NCBI GenBank assembly: GCA_029721435.1
Contig: CM056582.1
Coordinates: 43,916,611 to 43,980,610, forward strand
Direction: 5' to 3'
Length of the DNA: 64,000 bases
Origin: Gymnothorax reevesii
Taxonomy: Eukaryota; Chordata; Actinopteri; Anguilliformes; Muraenidae
The translations under genes and the position numbers were made by a program. This document shows positions 10,367 to 23,069 of this stretch, piece after piece (within the stretch, counting starts at the first letter, position 1; each line of letters opens with the position of its first letter). The notes beneath the pieces were generated by a model that saw only the letters and a list, made by a program, of their open reading frames with translations, ran no database searches and was not told the origin of the DNA.

Positions 10367-10439
10367 TGGAGAATGCGGGTGTCGATCCCGCTACCTCTCG
10401 CATGCTAAGCGAGCGCTCTACTATTTCAGCTAATTCCCC
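10367..10439 (-). tRNA. tRNA-Ala(AGC), type A (D-arm lesions)
   Basis: G3-U70 and anticodon AGC kept, anticodon stem fully Watson-Crick. C13G breaks 13-22 and G18A removes an invariant D-loop base inside the A box. Has A60. Reference for type A copies below. Confidence 0.93.
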
Positions 10440-10988
10440 ACCTTTGTTTATGAGAAAATTTACAGATGAATTTCCTCAATTTTGAGTGAAGATTCTTTAA
10501 CCTTTCACTTTTGTATTTGGACAGGGTTTCTCCATCATCTTTACCGTCAAAGCAAGGACAGATGCTTGATATGACAGCCAACCAGAAGGAGAATACACAC
10601 AATGTTTGAGTTGTAACACGCTTGCGCCAACATTACATTGCAAGTGTCTGCATTCATCATTCGAGGGCAAGATTAAACAATGCCATCAGAAACTTCAGCT
10701 CAAATTCAGCATTATGAACGAATTTATCACTATTCCTTGCACAAACAGAACTAATCATGCATAGTGTTAGAGGACTTAGACTTCAAATTAGAACTGAAAC
10801 ATTGCTTGCTGTTCATCATTGCTGTCAATGCCAGGGGTCCTGGCGGGCTTCAGTGCTTGAGCAGTAGGGGTCAGAAGTTATACAAGTAAGAGCTATCCTC
10901 TGATATAAAGGCAGCGAAGGGTCTCTTCTGCTCAGAAACCTGCACTGTAATTTGAAATTGGTTTTGCTTCCTGGTCTGCCTGGGCAGT

Positions 10989-10992
10989 AAAA
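10989..10992 (-). terminator. Pol III terminator of tRNA-Ala (polymorphic)
   Basis: AAAA on + gives T4 on the minus strand 36 nt beyond the Ala at 11029. About half of the Ala copies read GTAAAGG here instead, leaving only T3. Confidence 0.6.
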
Positions 10993-11028
10993 GCAGGAGC
11001 ATGCCTTTGAGGGCACAGGGGGCAACTC

Positions 11029-11101
11029 TGGAGAATGCGGGCGTCGATCCCGCTACCTCTCACATGCTAAGCGAGCGCTCTACCATTTGAGCTAATTCCC
11101 C
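11029..11101 (-). tRNA. tRNA-Ala(AGC), type B, sound copy
   Basis: 73 nt with TTAGCAT loop, G3-U70, A box TAGCTCAAATGG and GGGATCGACGCC as B-box region. One G30-U40 wobble. Reference for type B copies below. Confidence 0.98.
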
Positions 11102-11904
11102 ACATTTGCTTCTGAGAAAATTTACAGATGAATTTCCTCAATTTTGAGTGAAGATTCTTCTCAATCTCTCAGTCCTTGCCCAATTTTTAACCTTTCACTT
11201 TTGTATTTGGACAGGGTTTCTCCATCATCTTTACCATCAAAGCATGGACAGATGCTTGATATGACAGCCAACCAGAAGGAGAATACACAAAATGTTTGAG
11301 TTGTAACACGCTTGCGCCAACATTACATTGCAAGTGCCTGCATTCATCATTCGAGGGCAAGATTAAACAATGCCATCAGAAACTTCAGCTCAAATTCAGC
11401 ATTGTGAACGATTTTATCTCAGACGATGCAAGCGTGTGACGAATGACTCAAGGTCTTGGATGCCAAATGGAAATAAATTCAACTTGCGAGCAAACGTTGG
11501 GACAATTAACGAGGGAGAGCAAAACATTACTAAGCTATAGGAATAATTAAAGAAGTGGAAAGCATCATGGAAATGGACAAGACCATGGTACTGCGTTATG
11601 TGGGATGGAAATAAATCAAGGCTCCATCTTGACCATGAAATGTTGCCAAATGCTGTTAGGGCACTGTTCGAGCATTTCATGCGGCAGCAGTGGTAGCTCA
11701 CTTACTTGGTATGAGCCATACGATAAATGAATGTCAGGGGCCACTCTTGATGGTTTGCTGGAGGATGAATGATTTACCATTTGCAGGTGAGGAAACTGCT
11801 CAAAATAGCCTGAAATTTTCTCAGAGATGACAGTTTCTGGAGGAAACGCCGTCTTCGCACGGATTTTTACAGTTTGGTGGTATCAGAATTTTGACTGCAG
11901 AATT

Positions 11905-11977
11905 GCCAAAATAGCTCAGTTGGGAGAGCGTAAGACTGAAGATCTAAAGGTCCCTGGTTCAATCCCGGGTTTCGGCA
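11905..11977 (+). tRNA. tRNA-Phe(GAA), variant
   Basis: G4A (A-C mismatch with 69), T28A (mismatch with A42) and G57A. Probably impaired. Confidence 0.93.
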
Positions 11978-12374
11978 ATTTGAATGCCTTGCCTTGGCGT
12001 TGCGAGGAAATGAGGTCTGTTTTTACTTACTTGTGCAAAAACAAGATGACTGGAGTCCTTTCGTTTGCTTGCCCTGTGAACAAAAAAAGTCAGCTGGACG
12101 AAAGAGGCGAATGTACTGTGGGCTGCACGAACAGAATGATGTAGTGTTGGGCAAGAATGGTTCTCATGGCAGTGCTGCATCTTGCAAGCCACTTTTAGCC
12201 TGGAGAAATATCAGTGCTCGATGGTTAGCTTGTGAAAAAAGTGCTTGTTTGATCACCAGGCCACGTGTAATAGTGTTGAAAGAACAGAGCTTAGGTTTCC
12301 CAATGTCATTCTCAGCGAAAATGAGTCAGCTTTTGATCTTTGTTTTGACAGTAACTGAGGGAAAAAACCTCGAA

Positions 12375-12446
12375 CTCCCCGTCGGGGAATCGAACCCCGG
12401 TCTCCCGCGTGACAGGCGGGGATACTCACCACTATACTAACGAGGA
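12375..12446 (-). tRNA. tRNA-Asp(GTC)
   Basis: Reference sequence. Confidence 0.98.
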
Positions 12447-12892
12447 CAAAATAGCCATGCAAAGCCTGATATTGTATGTGCTGTAGCATGCCATTCAAAA
12501 TGTCTGCAATGACCTTTTGCAGGCCTTGTAAAACAATGGCGATTAAACCTTATGTTAATTTCAGCAATGGCTCCGGAGCTGTCCTTGCTTTCACTATTCC
12601 TGGCACAAACAGAACTAATCATGCATAGTGTTAGAGGACTTAGACTTCAAATTAGAACTGAAACATTGCTTGCTGTTCATCATTGCTGTCAATGCCAGGG
12701 GTCCTGGCGGGCTTCAGTGCTTGAGCAGTAGGGGTCAGAAGTTATACAAGTAAGAGTTATCCTCTGATATAAAGGCAGCGAAGGGTCTCTTCTGCTCAGA
12801 AACCTGCACAGTATTTTGAAATTGTTTTTGCTTCCTGGTCTGCCTGGGCAGTAAAGGCAGGAGCATGCCTTTGAGGGCACAGGGGGCAAGTC

Positions 12893-12965
12893 TGGAGAAT
12901 GCGGGCGTCGATCCCGCTACCTCTCGCATGCTAAGCGAGCGCTCTACTATTTCAGCTAATTCCCC
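12893..12965 (-). tRNA. tRNA-Ala(AGC), type A
   Basis: C13G, G18A; G60. No T4 terminator nearby. Confidence 0.93.
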
Positions 12966-13554
12966 ACCTTTGTTTCTGAGAAAATTTACAGATGAATTTC
13001 CTCAATTTTGAGTGAAGATTCTTTAACCTTTCACTTTTGTATTTGGACAGGGTTTCTCCATCATCTTTACCGTCAAAGCAAGGACAGATGCTTGATATGA
13101 CAGCCAACCAGAAGGAGAATACACACAATGTTTGAGTTGTAACACGCTTGCGCCAACATTACATTGCAAGTGTCTGCATTCATCATTCGAGGGCAAGATT
13201 AAACAATGCCATCAGAAACTTCAGCTCAAATTCAGCATTATGAACGAATTTATCACTATTCCTTGCACAAACAGAACTAATCATGCATAGTGTTAGAGGA
13301 CTTAGACTTCAAATTAGAACTGAAACATTGCTTGCTGTTCATCATTGCTGTCAATGCCAGGGGTCCTGGCGGGCTTCAGTGCTTGAGCAGTAGGGGTCAG
13401 AAGTTATACAAGTAAGAGTTATCCTCTGATATAAAGGCAGCGAAGGGTCTCTTCTGCTCAGAAACCTGCACAGTATTTTGAAATTGGTTTTGCTTCCTGG
13501 TCTGCCTGGGCAGTAAAGGCAGGAGCATGCCTTTGAGGGCACAGGGGGCAACTC

Positions 13555-13627
13555 TGGAGAATGCGGGCGTCGATCCCGCTACCTCTCACATGCTAAGCGA
13601 GCGCTCTACCATTTGAGCTAATTCCCC
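13555..13627 (-). tRNA. tRNA-Ala(AGC), type B
   Basis: Reference B. No T4 terminator nearby. Confidence 0.98.
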
Positions 13628-14430
13628 ACATTTGCTTATGAGAAAATTTACAGATGAATTTCCTCAATTTTGAGTGAAGATTCTTCTCAATCTCTCAGTC
13701 CTTGCCCAATTTTTAACCTTTCACTTTTGTATTTGGACAGGGTTTCTCCATCATCTTTACCATCAAAGCATGGACAGATGCTTGATATGACAGCCAACCA
13801 GAAGGAGAATACACAAAATGTTTGAGTTGTAACACGCTTGCGCCAACATTACATTGCAAGTGTCTGCATTCATCATTCGAGGGCAAGATTAAACAATGCC
13901 ATCAGAAACTTCAGCTCAAATTCAGCATTGTGAACGATTTTATCTCAGACGATGCAAGCTTGTGACGAATGACTCAAGGTCTTGGATGCCAAATGGAAAT
14001 AAATTCAACTTGCGAGCAAACGTTGGGACAATTAACGAGGGAGAGCAAAACATTACTAAGCTATAGGAGTAATTAAAGAAGTGGAAAGCATCATGGAAAT
14101 GGACAAGACCATGGTACTGCGTTATGTGGGATGGAAATAAATCAAGGCTCCATCTTGACCATGAAATGTTGCCAAATGCTGTGAGGGCACTGTTCGAGCA
14201 TTTCATGCGGCAGCAGTGGTAGCTCACTTACTTGGTATGAGCCATACGATAAATGAATGTCAGGGGCCACTCTTGATGGTTTGCTGGAGGATGAATGATT
14301 TACCATTTGCAGGTGAGGAAACTGCTCAAAATAGCCTGAAATTTTCTCAGAGATGACAGTTTCTGGAGGAAACGCCGTCTTCGCACGGATTTTTACAGTT
14401 TGGTGGTATCAGAATTTTGACTGCAGAATT

Positions 14431-14503
14431 GCCGAAATAGCTCAGTTGGGAGAGCGTTATACTGAAGATCTAAAGGTCCCTGGTTCGATCCCGGGTTTCG
14501 GCA
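14431..14503 (+). tRNA. tRNA-Phe(GAA), variant
   Basis: G30T creates a mismatch with C40 in the anticodon stem; otherwise reference. Confidence 0.94.
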
Positions 14504-14900
14504 ATTTGAGTGCCTTGGCTTGGCGTTGCGAGGAAATGAGGTCTGTTTTTACTTACTTGTGCAAAAACAAGATGACTGGAGTCCTTTCGTTTGCTTGCCC
14601 TGTGAACAAAAAAAGTCAGCTGGACGAAAGAGGCGAATGTACTGTGGGCTGCACGAACAGAATGATGTAGTGTTGGGCAAGAATGGTTCTCATGACAGTG
14701 CTGCATCTTGCAAGCCACTTTTAGCCTGGAGAAATATCAGTGCTCGATGGTTAGCTTGTGAAAAAAGTGCTTGTTTGATCACCAGGCCATGTGTAATAGT
14801 GTTGAAAGAACAGAGCTTAGGTTTCCCAATGTCATTCTCAGAAAAAATGAGTCAGCTTTTGATCTTTGTTTTGACAGTAACTGAGGGAAAAAATCTCCAA

Positions 14901-14972
14901 CTCCCCGTCGGGGAATCGAACACCGGTCTCCCGCGTGACAGGCGGGGATACTCACCACTATACTAACGAGGA
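14901..14972 (-). tRNA. tRNA-Asp(GTC), G52T variant
   Basis: G52T breaks the 52-62 pair and changes the first B-box base. Confidence 0.94.
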
Positions 14973-15418
14973 CAAAATAGCCATGCAAAGCCTGATATTG
15001 TATGTGCTGTAGCATGCCATTCAAAATGTCTGCAATGACCTTTTGCAGGCCTTGTAAAACAATGGCGATTAAACCTTATGTTAATTTCAGCAATGGCTCC
15101 GGAGCTGTCCTTGCTTTCACTATTCCTGGCACAAACAGAACTAATCATGCATAGTGTTAGAGGACTTAGACTTCAAATTAGAACTGAAACATTGCTTGCT
15201 GTTCATCATTGCTGTCAATGCCAGGGGTCCTGGCGGGCTTCAGTGCTTGAGCAGTAGGGGTCAGAAGTTATACAAGTAAGAGTTATCCTCTGATATAAAG
15301 GCAGCGAAGGGTCTCTTCTGCTCAGAAACCTGCACTGTATTTTGAAATTGGTTTTGCTTCCTGGTCTGCCTGGGCAGTAAAAGCAGGAGCATGCCTTTGA
15401 GGGCACAGGGGGCAAGTC

Positions 15419-15491
15419 TGGAGAATGCGGGTGTCGATCCCGCTACCTCTCGCATGCTAAGCGAGCGCTCTACTATTTCAGCTAATTCCCC
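15419..15491 (-). tRNA. tRNA-Ala(AGC), type A
   Basis: C13G, G18A; A60. T4 present. Confidence 0.93.
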
Positions 15492-16080
15492 ACCTTTGTT
15501 TATGAGAAAATTTACAGATGAATTTCCTCAATTTTGAGTGAAGATTCTTTAACCTTTCACTTTTGTATTTGGACAGGGTTTCTCCATCATCTTTACCGTC
15601 AAAGCAAGGACAGATGCTTGATATGACAGCCAACCAGAAGGAGAATACACACAATGTTTGAGTTGTAACACGCTTGCGCCAACATTACATTGCAAGTGTC
15701 TGCATTCATCATTCGAGGGCAAGATTAAACAATGCCATCAGAAACTTCAGCTCAAATTCAGCATTATGAACGAATTTATCACTATTCCTTGCACAAACAG
15801 AACTAATCATGCATAGTGTTAGAGGACTTAGACTTCAAATTAGAACTGAAACATTGCTTGCTGTTCATCATTGCTGTCAATGCCAGGGGTCCTGGCGGGC
15901 TTCAGTGCTTGAGCAGTAGGGGTCAGAAGTTATACAAGTAAGAGCTATCCTCTGATATAAAGGCAGCGAAGGGTCTCTTCTGCTCAGAAACCTGCACTGT
16001 AATTTGAAATTGGTTTTGCTTCCTGGTCTGCCTGGGCAGTAAAAGCAGGAGCATGCCTTTGAGGGCACAGGGGGCAACTC

Positions 16081-16153
16081 TGGAGAATGCGGGCGTCGAT
16101 CCCGCTACCTCTCACATGCTAAGCGAGCGCTCTACCATTTGAGCTAATTCCCC
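16081..16153 (-). tRNA. tRNA-Ala(AGC), type B
   Basis: Reference B. T4 present. Confidence 0.98.
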
Positions 16154-16956
16154 ACATTTGCTTATGAGAAAATTTACAGATGAATTTCCTCAATTTTGAG
16201 TGAAGATTCTTCTCAATCTCTCAGTCCTTGCCCAATTTTTAACCTTTCACTTTTGTATTTGGACAGGGTTTCTCCATCATCTTTACCATCAAAGCATGGA
16301 CAGATGCTTGATATGACAGCCAACCAGAAGGAGAATACACAAAATGTTTGAGTTGTAACACGCTTGCGCCAACATTACATTGCAAGTGCCTGCATTCATC
16401 ATTCGAGGGCAAGATTAAACAATGCCATCAGAAACTTCAGCTCAAATTCAGCATTGTGAACGATTTTATCTCAGACGATGCAAGCGTGTGACGAATGACT
16501 CAAGGTCTTGGATGCCAAATGGAAATAAATTCAACTTGCGAGCAAACGTTGGGACAATTAACGAGGGAGAGCAAAACATTACTAAGCTATAGGAATAATT
16601 AAAGAAGTGGAAAGCATCATGGAAATGGACAAGACCATGGTACTGCGTTATGTGGGATGGAAATAAATCAAGGCTCCATCTTGACCATGAAATGTTGCCA
16701 AATGCTGTTAGGGCACTGTTCGAGCATTTCATGCGGCAGCAGTGGTAGCTCACTTACTTGGTATGAGCCATACGATAAATGAATGTCAGGGGCCACTCTT
16801 GATGGTTTGCTGGAGGATGAATGATTTACCATTTGCAGGTGAGGAAACTGCTCAAAATAGCCTGAAATTTTCTCAGAGATGACAGTTTCTGGAGGAAACG
16901 CCGTCTTCGCACGGATTTTTACAGTTTGGTGGTATCAGAATTTTGACTGCAGAATT

Positions 16957-17029
16957 GCCAAAATAGCTCAGTTGGGAGAGCGTAAGACTGAAGATCTAAA
17001 GGTCCCTGGTTCAATCCCGGGTTTCGGCA
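16957..17029 (+). tRNA. tRNA-Phe(GAA), variant
   Basis: Same G4A, T28A, G57A set as the copy at 11905; the base after the gene is G instead of A. Confidence 0.93.
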
Positions 17030-17426
17030 GTTTGAATGCCTTGCCTTGGCGTTGCGAGGAAATGAGGTCTGTTTTTACTTACTTGTGCAAAAACAAGATG
17101 ACTGGAGTCCTTTCGTTTGCTTGCCCTGTGAACAAAAAAAGTCAGCTGGACGAAAGAGGCGAATGTACTGTGGGCTGCACGAACAGAATGATGTAGTGTT
17201 GGGCAAGAATGGTTCTCATGGCAGTGCTGCATCTTGCAAGCCACTTTTAGCCTGGAGAAATATCAGTGCTCGATGGTTAGCTTGTGAAAAAAGTGCTTGT
17301 TTGATCACCAGGCCACGTGTAATAGTGTTGAAAGAACAGAGCTTAGGTTTCCCAATGTCATTCTCAGCGAAAATGAGTCAGCTTTTGATCTTTGTTTTGA
17401 CAGTAACTGAGGGAAAAAACCTCGAA

Positions 17427-17498
17427 CTCCCCGTCGGGGAATCGAACCCCGGTCTCCCGCGTGACAGGCGGGGATACTCACCACTATACTAACGAGGA
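17427..17498 (-). tRNA. tRNA-Asp(GTC)
   Basis: Reference sequence. Confidence 0.98.
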
Positions 17499-17944
17499 CA
17501 AAATAGCCATGCAAAGCCTGATATTGTATGTGCTGTAGCATGCCATTCAAAATGTCTGCAATGACCTTTTGCAGGCCTTGTAAAACAATGGCGATTAAAC
17601 CTTATGTTAATTTCAGCAATGGCTCCGGAGCTGTCCTTGCTTTCACTATTCCTGGCACAAACAGAACTAATCATGCATAGTGTTAGAGGACTTAGACTTC
17701 AAATTAGAACTGAAACATTGCTTGCTGTTCATCATTGCTGTCAATGCCAGGGGTCCTGGCGGGCTTCAGTGCTTGAGCAGTAGGGGTCAGAAGTTATACA
17801 AGTAAGAGTTATCCTCTGATATAAAGGCAGCGAAGGGTCTCTTCTGCTCAGAAACCTGCACAGTATTTTGAAATTGTTTTTGCTTCCTGGTCTGCCTGGG
17901 CAGTAAAGGCAGGAGCATGCCTTTGAGGGCACAGGGGGCAAGTC

Positions 17945-18017
17945 TGGAGAATGCGGGCGTCGATCCCGCTACCTCTCGCATGCTAAGCGAGCGCTCTACT
18001 ATTTCAGCTAATTCCCC
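17945..18017 (-). tRNA. tRNA-Ala(AGC), type A
   Basis: C13G, G18A; G60. T3 only. Confidence 0.93.
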
Positions 18018-18606
18018 ACCTTTGTTTCTGAGAAAATTTACAGATGAATTTCCTCAATTTTGAGTGAAGATTCTTTAACCTTTCACTTTTGTATTTGGAC
18101 AGGGTTTCTCCATCATCTTTACCGTCAAAGCAAGGACAGATGCTTGATATGACAGCCAACCAGAAGGAGAATACACACAATGTTTGAGTTGTAACACGCT
18201 TGCGCCAACATTACATTGCAAGTGTCTGCATTCATCATTCGAGGGCAAGATTAAACAATGCCATCAGAAACTTCAGCTCAAATTCAGCATTATGAACGAA
18301 TTTATCACTATTCCTTGCACAAACAGAACTAATCATGCATAGTGTTAGAGGACTTAGACTTCAAATTAGAACTGAAACATTGCTTGCTGTTCATCATTGC
18401 TGTCAATGCCAGGGGTCCTGGCGGGCTTCAGTGCTTGAGCAGTAGGGGTCAGAAGTTATACAAGTAAGAGTTATCCTCTGATATAAAGGCAGCGAAGGGT
18501 CTCTTCTGCTCAGAAACCTGCACAGTATTTTGAAATTGGTTTTGCTTCCTGGTCTGCCTGGGCAGTAAAGGCAGGAGCATGCCTTTGAGGGCACAGGGGG
18601 CAACTC

Positions 18607-18679
18607 TGGAGAATGCGGGCGTCGATCCCGCTACCTCTCACATGCTAAGCGAGCGCTCTACCATTTGAGCTAATTCCCC
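18607..18679 (-). tRNA. tRNA-Ala(AGC), type B
   Basis: Reference B. T3 only. Confidence 0.98.
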
Positions 18680-19482
18680 ACATTTGCTTATGAGAAAATT
18701 TACAGATGAATTTCCTCAATTTTGAGTGAAGATTCTTCTCAATCTCTCAGTCCTTGCCCAATTTTTAACCTTTCACTTTTGTATTTGGACAGGGTTTCTC
18801 CATCATCTTTACCATCAAAGCATGGACAGATGCTTGATATGACAGCCAACCAGAAGGAGAATACACAAAATGTTTGAGTTGTAACACGCTTGCGCCAACA
18901 TTACATTGCAAGTGTCTGCATTCATCATTCGAGGGCAAGATTAAACAATGCCATCAGAAACTTCAGCTCAAATTCAGCATTGTGAACGATTTTATCTCAG
19001 ACGATGCAAGCTTGTGACGAATGACTCAAGGTCTTGGATGCCAAATGGAAATAAATTCAACTTGCGAGCAAACGTTGGGACAATTAACGAGGGAGAGCAA
19101 AACATTACTAAGCTATAGGAGTAATTAAAGAAGTGGAAAGCATCATGGAAATGGACAAGACCATGGTACTGCGTTATGTGGGATGGAAATAAATCAAGGC
19201 TCCATCTTGACCATGAAATGTTGGCAAATGCTGTGAGGGCACTGTTCGAGCATTTCATGCGGCAGCAGTGGTAGCTCACTTACTTGGTATGAGCCATACG
19301 ATAAATGAATGTCAGGGGCCACTCTTGATGGTTTGCTGGAGGATGAATGATTTACCATTTGCAGGTGAGGAAACTGCTCAAAATAGCCTGAAATTTTCTC
19401 AGAGATGACAGTTTCTGGAGGAAACGCCGTCTTCGCACGGATTTTTACAGTTTGGTGGTATCAAAATTTTGACTGCAGAATT

Positions 19483-19555
19483 GCCGAAATAGCTCAGTTG
19501 GGAGAGCGTTAGACTGAAGATCTAAAGGTCCCTGGTTCGATCCCGGGTTTCGGCA
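19483..19555 (+). tRNA. tRNA-Phe(GAA), reference sequence
   Basis: Identical to the reference copy; structurally sound. Confidence 0.98.
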
Positions 19556-19952
19556 ATTTGAGTGCCTTGGCTTGGCGTTGCGAGGAAATGAGGTCTGTTT
19601 TTACTTACTTGTGCAAAAACAAGATGACTGGAGTCCTTTCGTTTGCTTGCCCTGTGAACAAAAAAAGTCAGCTGGACGAAAGAGGCGAATGTACTGTGGG
19701 CTGCACGAACAGAATGATGTAGTGTTGGGCAAGAATGGTTCTCATGGCAGTGCTGCATCTTGCAAGCCACTTTTAGCCTGGAGAAATATCAGTGCTCGAT
19801 GGTTAGCTTGTGAAAAAAGTGCTTGTTTGATCACCAGGCCATGTGTAATAGTGTTGAAAGAACAGAGCTTAGGTTTCCCAATGTCATTCTCAGAAAAAAT
19901 GAGTCAGCTTTTGATCTTTGTTTTGACAGTAACTGAGGGAAAAAATCTCCAA

Positions 19953-20024
19953 CTCCCCGTCGGGGAATCGAACACCGGTCTCCCGCGTGACAGGCGGGGA
20001 TACTCACCACTATACTAACGAGGA
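19953..20024 (-). tRNA. tRNA-Asp(GTC), G52T variant
   Basis: G52T. Confidence 0.94.
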
Positions 20025-20470
20025 CAAAATAGCCATGCAAAGCCTGATATTGTATGTGCTGTAGCATGCCATTCAAAATGTCTGCAATGACCTTTTGCAG
20101 GCCTTGTAAAACAATGGCGATTAAACCTTATGTTAATTTCAGCAATGGCTCCGGAGCTGTCCTTGCTTTCACTATTCCTGGCACAAACAGAACTAATCAT
20201 GCATAGTGTTAGAGGACTTAGACTTCAAATTAGAACTGAAACATTGCTTGCTGTTCATCATTGCTGTCAATGCCAGGGGTCCTGGCGGGCTTCAGTGCTT
20301 GAGCAGTAGGGGTCAGAAGTTATACAAGTAAGAGTTATCCTCTGATATTAAGGCAGCGAAGGGTCTCTTCTGCTCAGAAACCTGCACTGTATTTTGAAAT
20401 TGGTTTTGCTTCCTGGTCTGCCTGGGCAGTAAAAGCAGGAGCATGCCTTTGAGGGCACAGGGGGCAAGTC

Positions 20471-20543
20471 TGGAGAATGCGGGTGTCGATCCCGCTACCT
20501 CTCGCATGCTAAGCGAGCGCTCTACTATTTCAGCTAATTCCCC
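20471..20543 (-). tRNA. tRNA-Ala(AGC), type A
   Basis: C13G, G18A; A60. T4 present. Confidence 0.93.
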
Positions 20544-21132
20544 ACCTTTGTTTATGAGAAAATTTACAGATGAATTTCCTCAATTTTGAGTGAAGATTCT
20601 TTAACCTTTCACTTTTGTATTTGGACAGGGTTTCTCCATCATCTTTACCGTCAAAGCAAGGACAGATGCTTGATATGACAGCCAACCAGAAGGAGAATAC
20701 ACACAATGTTTGAGTTGTAACACGCTTGCGCCAACATTACATTGCAAGTGTCTGCATTCATCATTCGAGGGCAAGATTAAACAATGCCATCAGAAACTTC
20801 AGCTCAAATTCAGCATTATGAACGAATTTATCACTATTCCTTGCACAAACAGAACTAATCATGCATAGTGTTAGAGGACTTAGACTTCAAATTAGAACTG
20901 AAACATTGCTTGCTGTTCATCATTGCTGTCAATGCCAGGGGTCCTGGCGGGCTTCAGTGCTTGAGCAGTAGGGGTCAGAAGTTATACAAGTAAGAGTTAT
21001 CCTCTGATATAAAGGCAGCGAAGGGTCTCTTCTGCTCAGAAACCTGCACAGTATTTTGAAATTGGTTTTGCTTCCTGGTCTGCCTGGGCAGTAAAGGCAG
21101 GAGCATGCCTTTGAGGGCACAGGGGGCAACTC

Positions 21133-21205
21133 TGGAGAATGCGGGCGTCGATCCCGCTACCTCTCACATGCTAAGCGAGCGCTCTACCATTTGAGCTAAT
21201 TCCCC
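21133..21205 (-). tRNA. tRNA-Ala(AGC), type B
   Basis: Reference B. T3 only. Confidence 0.98.
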
Positions 21206-22008
21206 ACATTTGCTTATGAGAAAATTTACAGATGAATTTCCTCAATTTTGAGTGAAGATTCTTCTCAATCTCTCAGTCCTTGCCCAATTTTTAACCTTTC
21301 ACTTTTGTATTTGGACAGGGTTTCTCCATCATCTTTACCATCAAAGCATGGACAGATGCTTGATATGACAGCCAACCAGAAGGAGAATACACAAAATGTT
21401 TGAGTTGTAACACGCTTGCGCCAACATTACATTGCAAGTGTCTGCATTCATCATTCGAGGGCAAGATTAAACAATGCCATCAGAAACTTCAGCTCAAATT
21501 CAGCATTGTGAACGATTTTATCTCAGACGATGCAAGCTTGTGACGAATGACTCAAGGTCTTGGATGCCAAATGGAAATAAATTCAACTTGCGAGCAAACG
21601 TTGGGACAATTAACGAGGGAGAGCAAAACATTACTAAGCTATAGGAGTAATTAAAGAAGTGGAAAGCATCATGGAAATGGACAAGACCATGGTACTGCGT
21701 TATGTGGGATGGAAATAAATCAAGGCTCCATCTTGACCATGAAATGTTGCCAAATGCTGTGAGGGCACTGTTCGAGCATTTCATGCGGCAGCAGTGGTAG
21801 CTCACTTACTTGGTATGAGCCATACGATAAATGAATGTCAGGGGCCACTCTTGATGGTTTGCTGGAGGATGAATGATTTACCATTTGCAGGTGAGGAAAC
21901 TGCTCAAAATAGCCTGAAATTTTCTCAGAGATGACAGTTTCTGGAGGAAACGCCGTCTTCGCACGGATTTTTACAGTTTGGTGGTATCAGAATTTTGACT
22001 GCAGAATT

Positions 22009-22081
22009 GCCGAAATAGCTCAGTTGGGAGAGCGTTATACTGAAGATCTAAAGGTCCCTGGTTCGATCCCGGGTTTCGGCA
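22009..22081 (+). tRNA. tRNA-Phe(GAA), variant
   Basis: G30T, as at 14431, 7578 bp upstream. Confidence 0.94.
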
Positions 22082-22478
22082 ATTTGAGTGCCTTGGCTTG
22101 GCGTTGCGAGGAAATGAGGTCTGTTTTTACTTACTTGTGCAAAAACAAGATGACTGGAGTCCTTTCGTTTGCTTGCCCTGTGAACAAAAAAAGTCAGCTG
22201 GACGAAAGAGGCGAATGTACTGTGGGCTGCACGAACAGAATGATGTAGTGTTGGGCAAGAATGGTTCTCATGGCAGTGCTGCATCTTGCAAGCCACTTTT
22301 AGCCTGGAGAAATATCAGTGCTCGATGGTTAGCTTGTGAAAAAAGTGCTTGTTTGATCACCAGGCCATGTGTAATAGTGTTGAAAGAACAGAGCTTAGGT
22401 TTCCCAATGTCATTCTCAGAAAAAATGAGTCAGCTTTTGATCTTTGTTTTGACAGTAACTGAGGGAAAAAATCTCCAA

Positions 22479-22550
22479 CTCCCCGTCGGGGAATCGAACA
22501 CCGGTCTCCCGCGTGACAGGCGGGGATACTCACCACTATACTAACGAGGA
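22479..22550 (-). tRNA. tRNA-Asp(GTC), G52T variant
   Basis: G52T. Confidence 0.94.
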
Positions 22551-22996
22551 CAAAATAGCCATGCAAAGCCTGATATTGTATGTGCTGTAGCATGCCATTC
22601 AAAATGTCTGCAATGACCTTTTGCAGGCCTTGTAAAACAATGGCGATTAAACCTTATGTTAATTTCAGCAATGGCTCCGGAGCTGTCCTTGCTTTCACTA
22701 TTCCTGGCACAAACAGAACTAATCATGCATAGTGTTAGAGGACTTAGACTTCAAATTAGAACTGAAACATTGCTTGCTGTTCATCATTGCTGTCAATGCC
22801 AGGGGTCCTGGCGGGCTTCAGTGCTTGAGCAGTAGGGGTCAGAAGTTATACAAGTAAGAGTTATCCTCTGATATAAAGGCAGCGAAGGGTCTCTTCTGCT
22901 CAGAAACCTGCACTGTATTTTGAAATTGGTTTTGCTTCCTGGTCTGCCTGGGCAGTAAAAGCAGGAGCATGCCTTTGAGGGCACAGGGGGCAAGTC

Positions 22997-23069
22997 TGGA
23001 GAATGCGGGTGTCGATCCCGCTACCTCTCGCATGCTAAGCGAGCGCTCTACTATTTCAGCTAATTCCCC
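22997..23069 (-). tRNA. tRNA-Ala(AGC), type A
   Basis: C13G, G18A; A60. T4 present. Confidence 0.93.

Larger units (their letters stand above)
9379..11904. repeat. Representative long unit (2526 bp)
   Basis: Order: Phe (+) 9379-9451, spacer, Asp (-) 9849-9920, spacer, Ala type A (-) 10367-10439, spacer, Ala type B (-) 11029-11101, then about 800 bp of spacer with no recognisable gene before the next Phe. The duplicated segments run 10065-10726 and from 10727 onward. The first lacks 28 bp (CTCAATCTCTCAGTCCTTGC and eight more) present in the second at about 11159. Confidence 0.9.
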
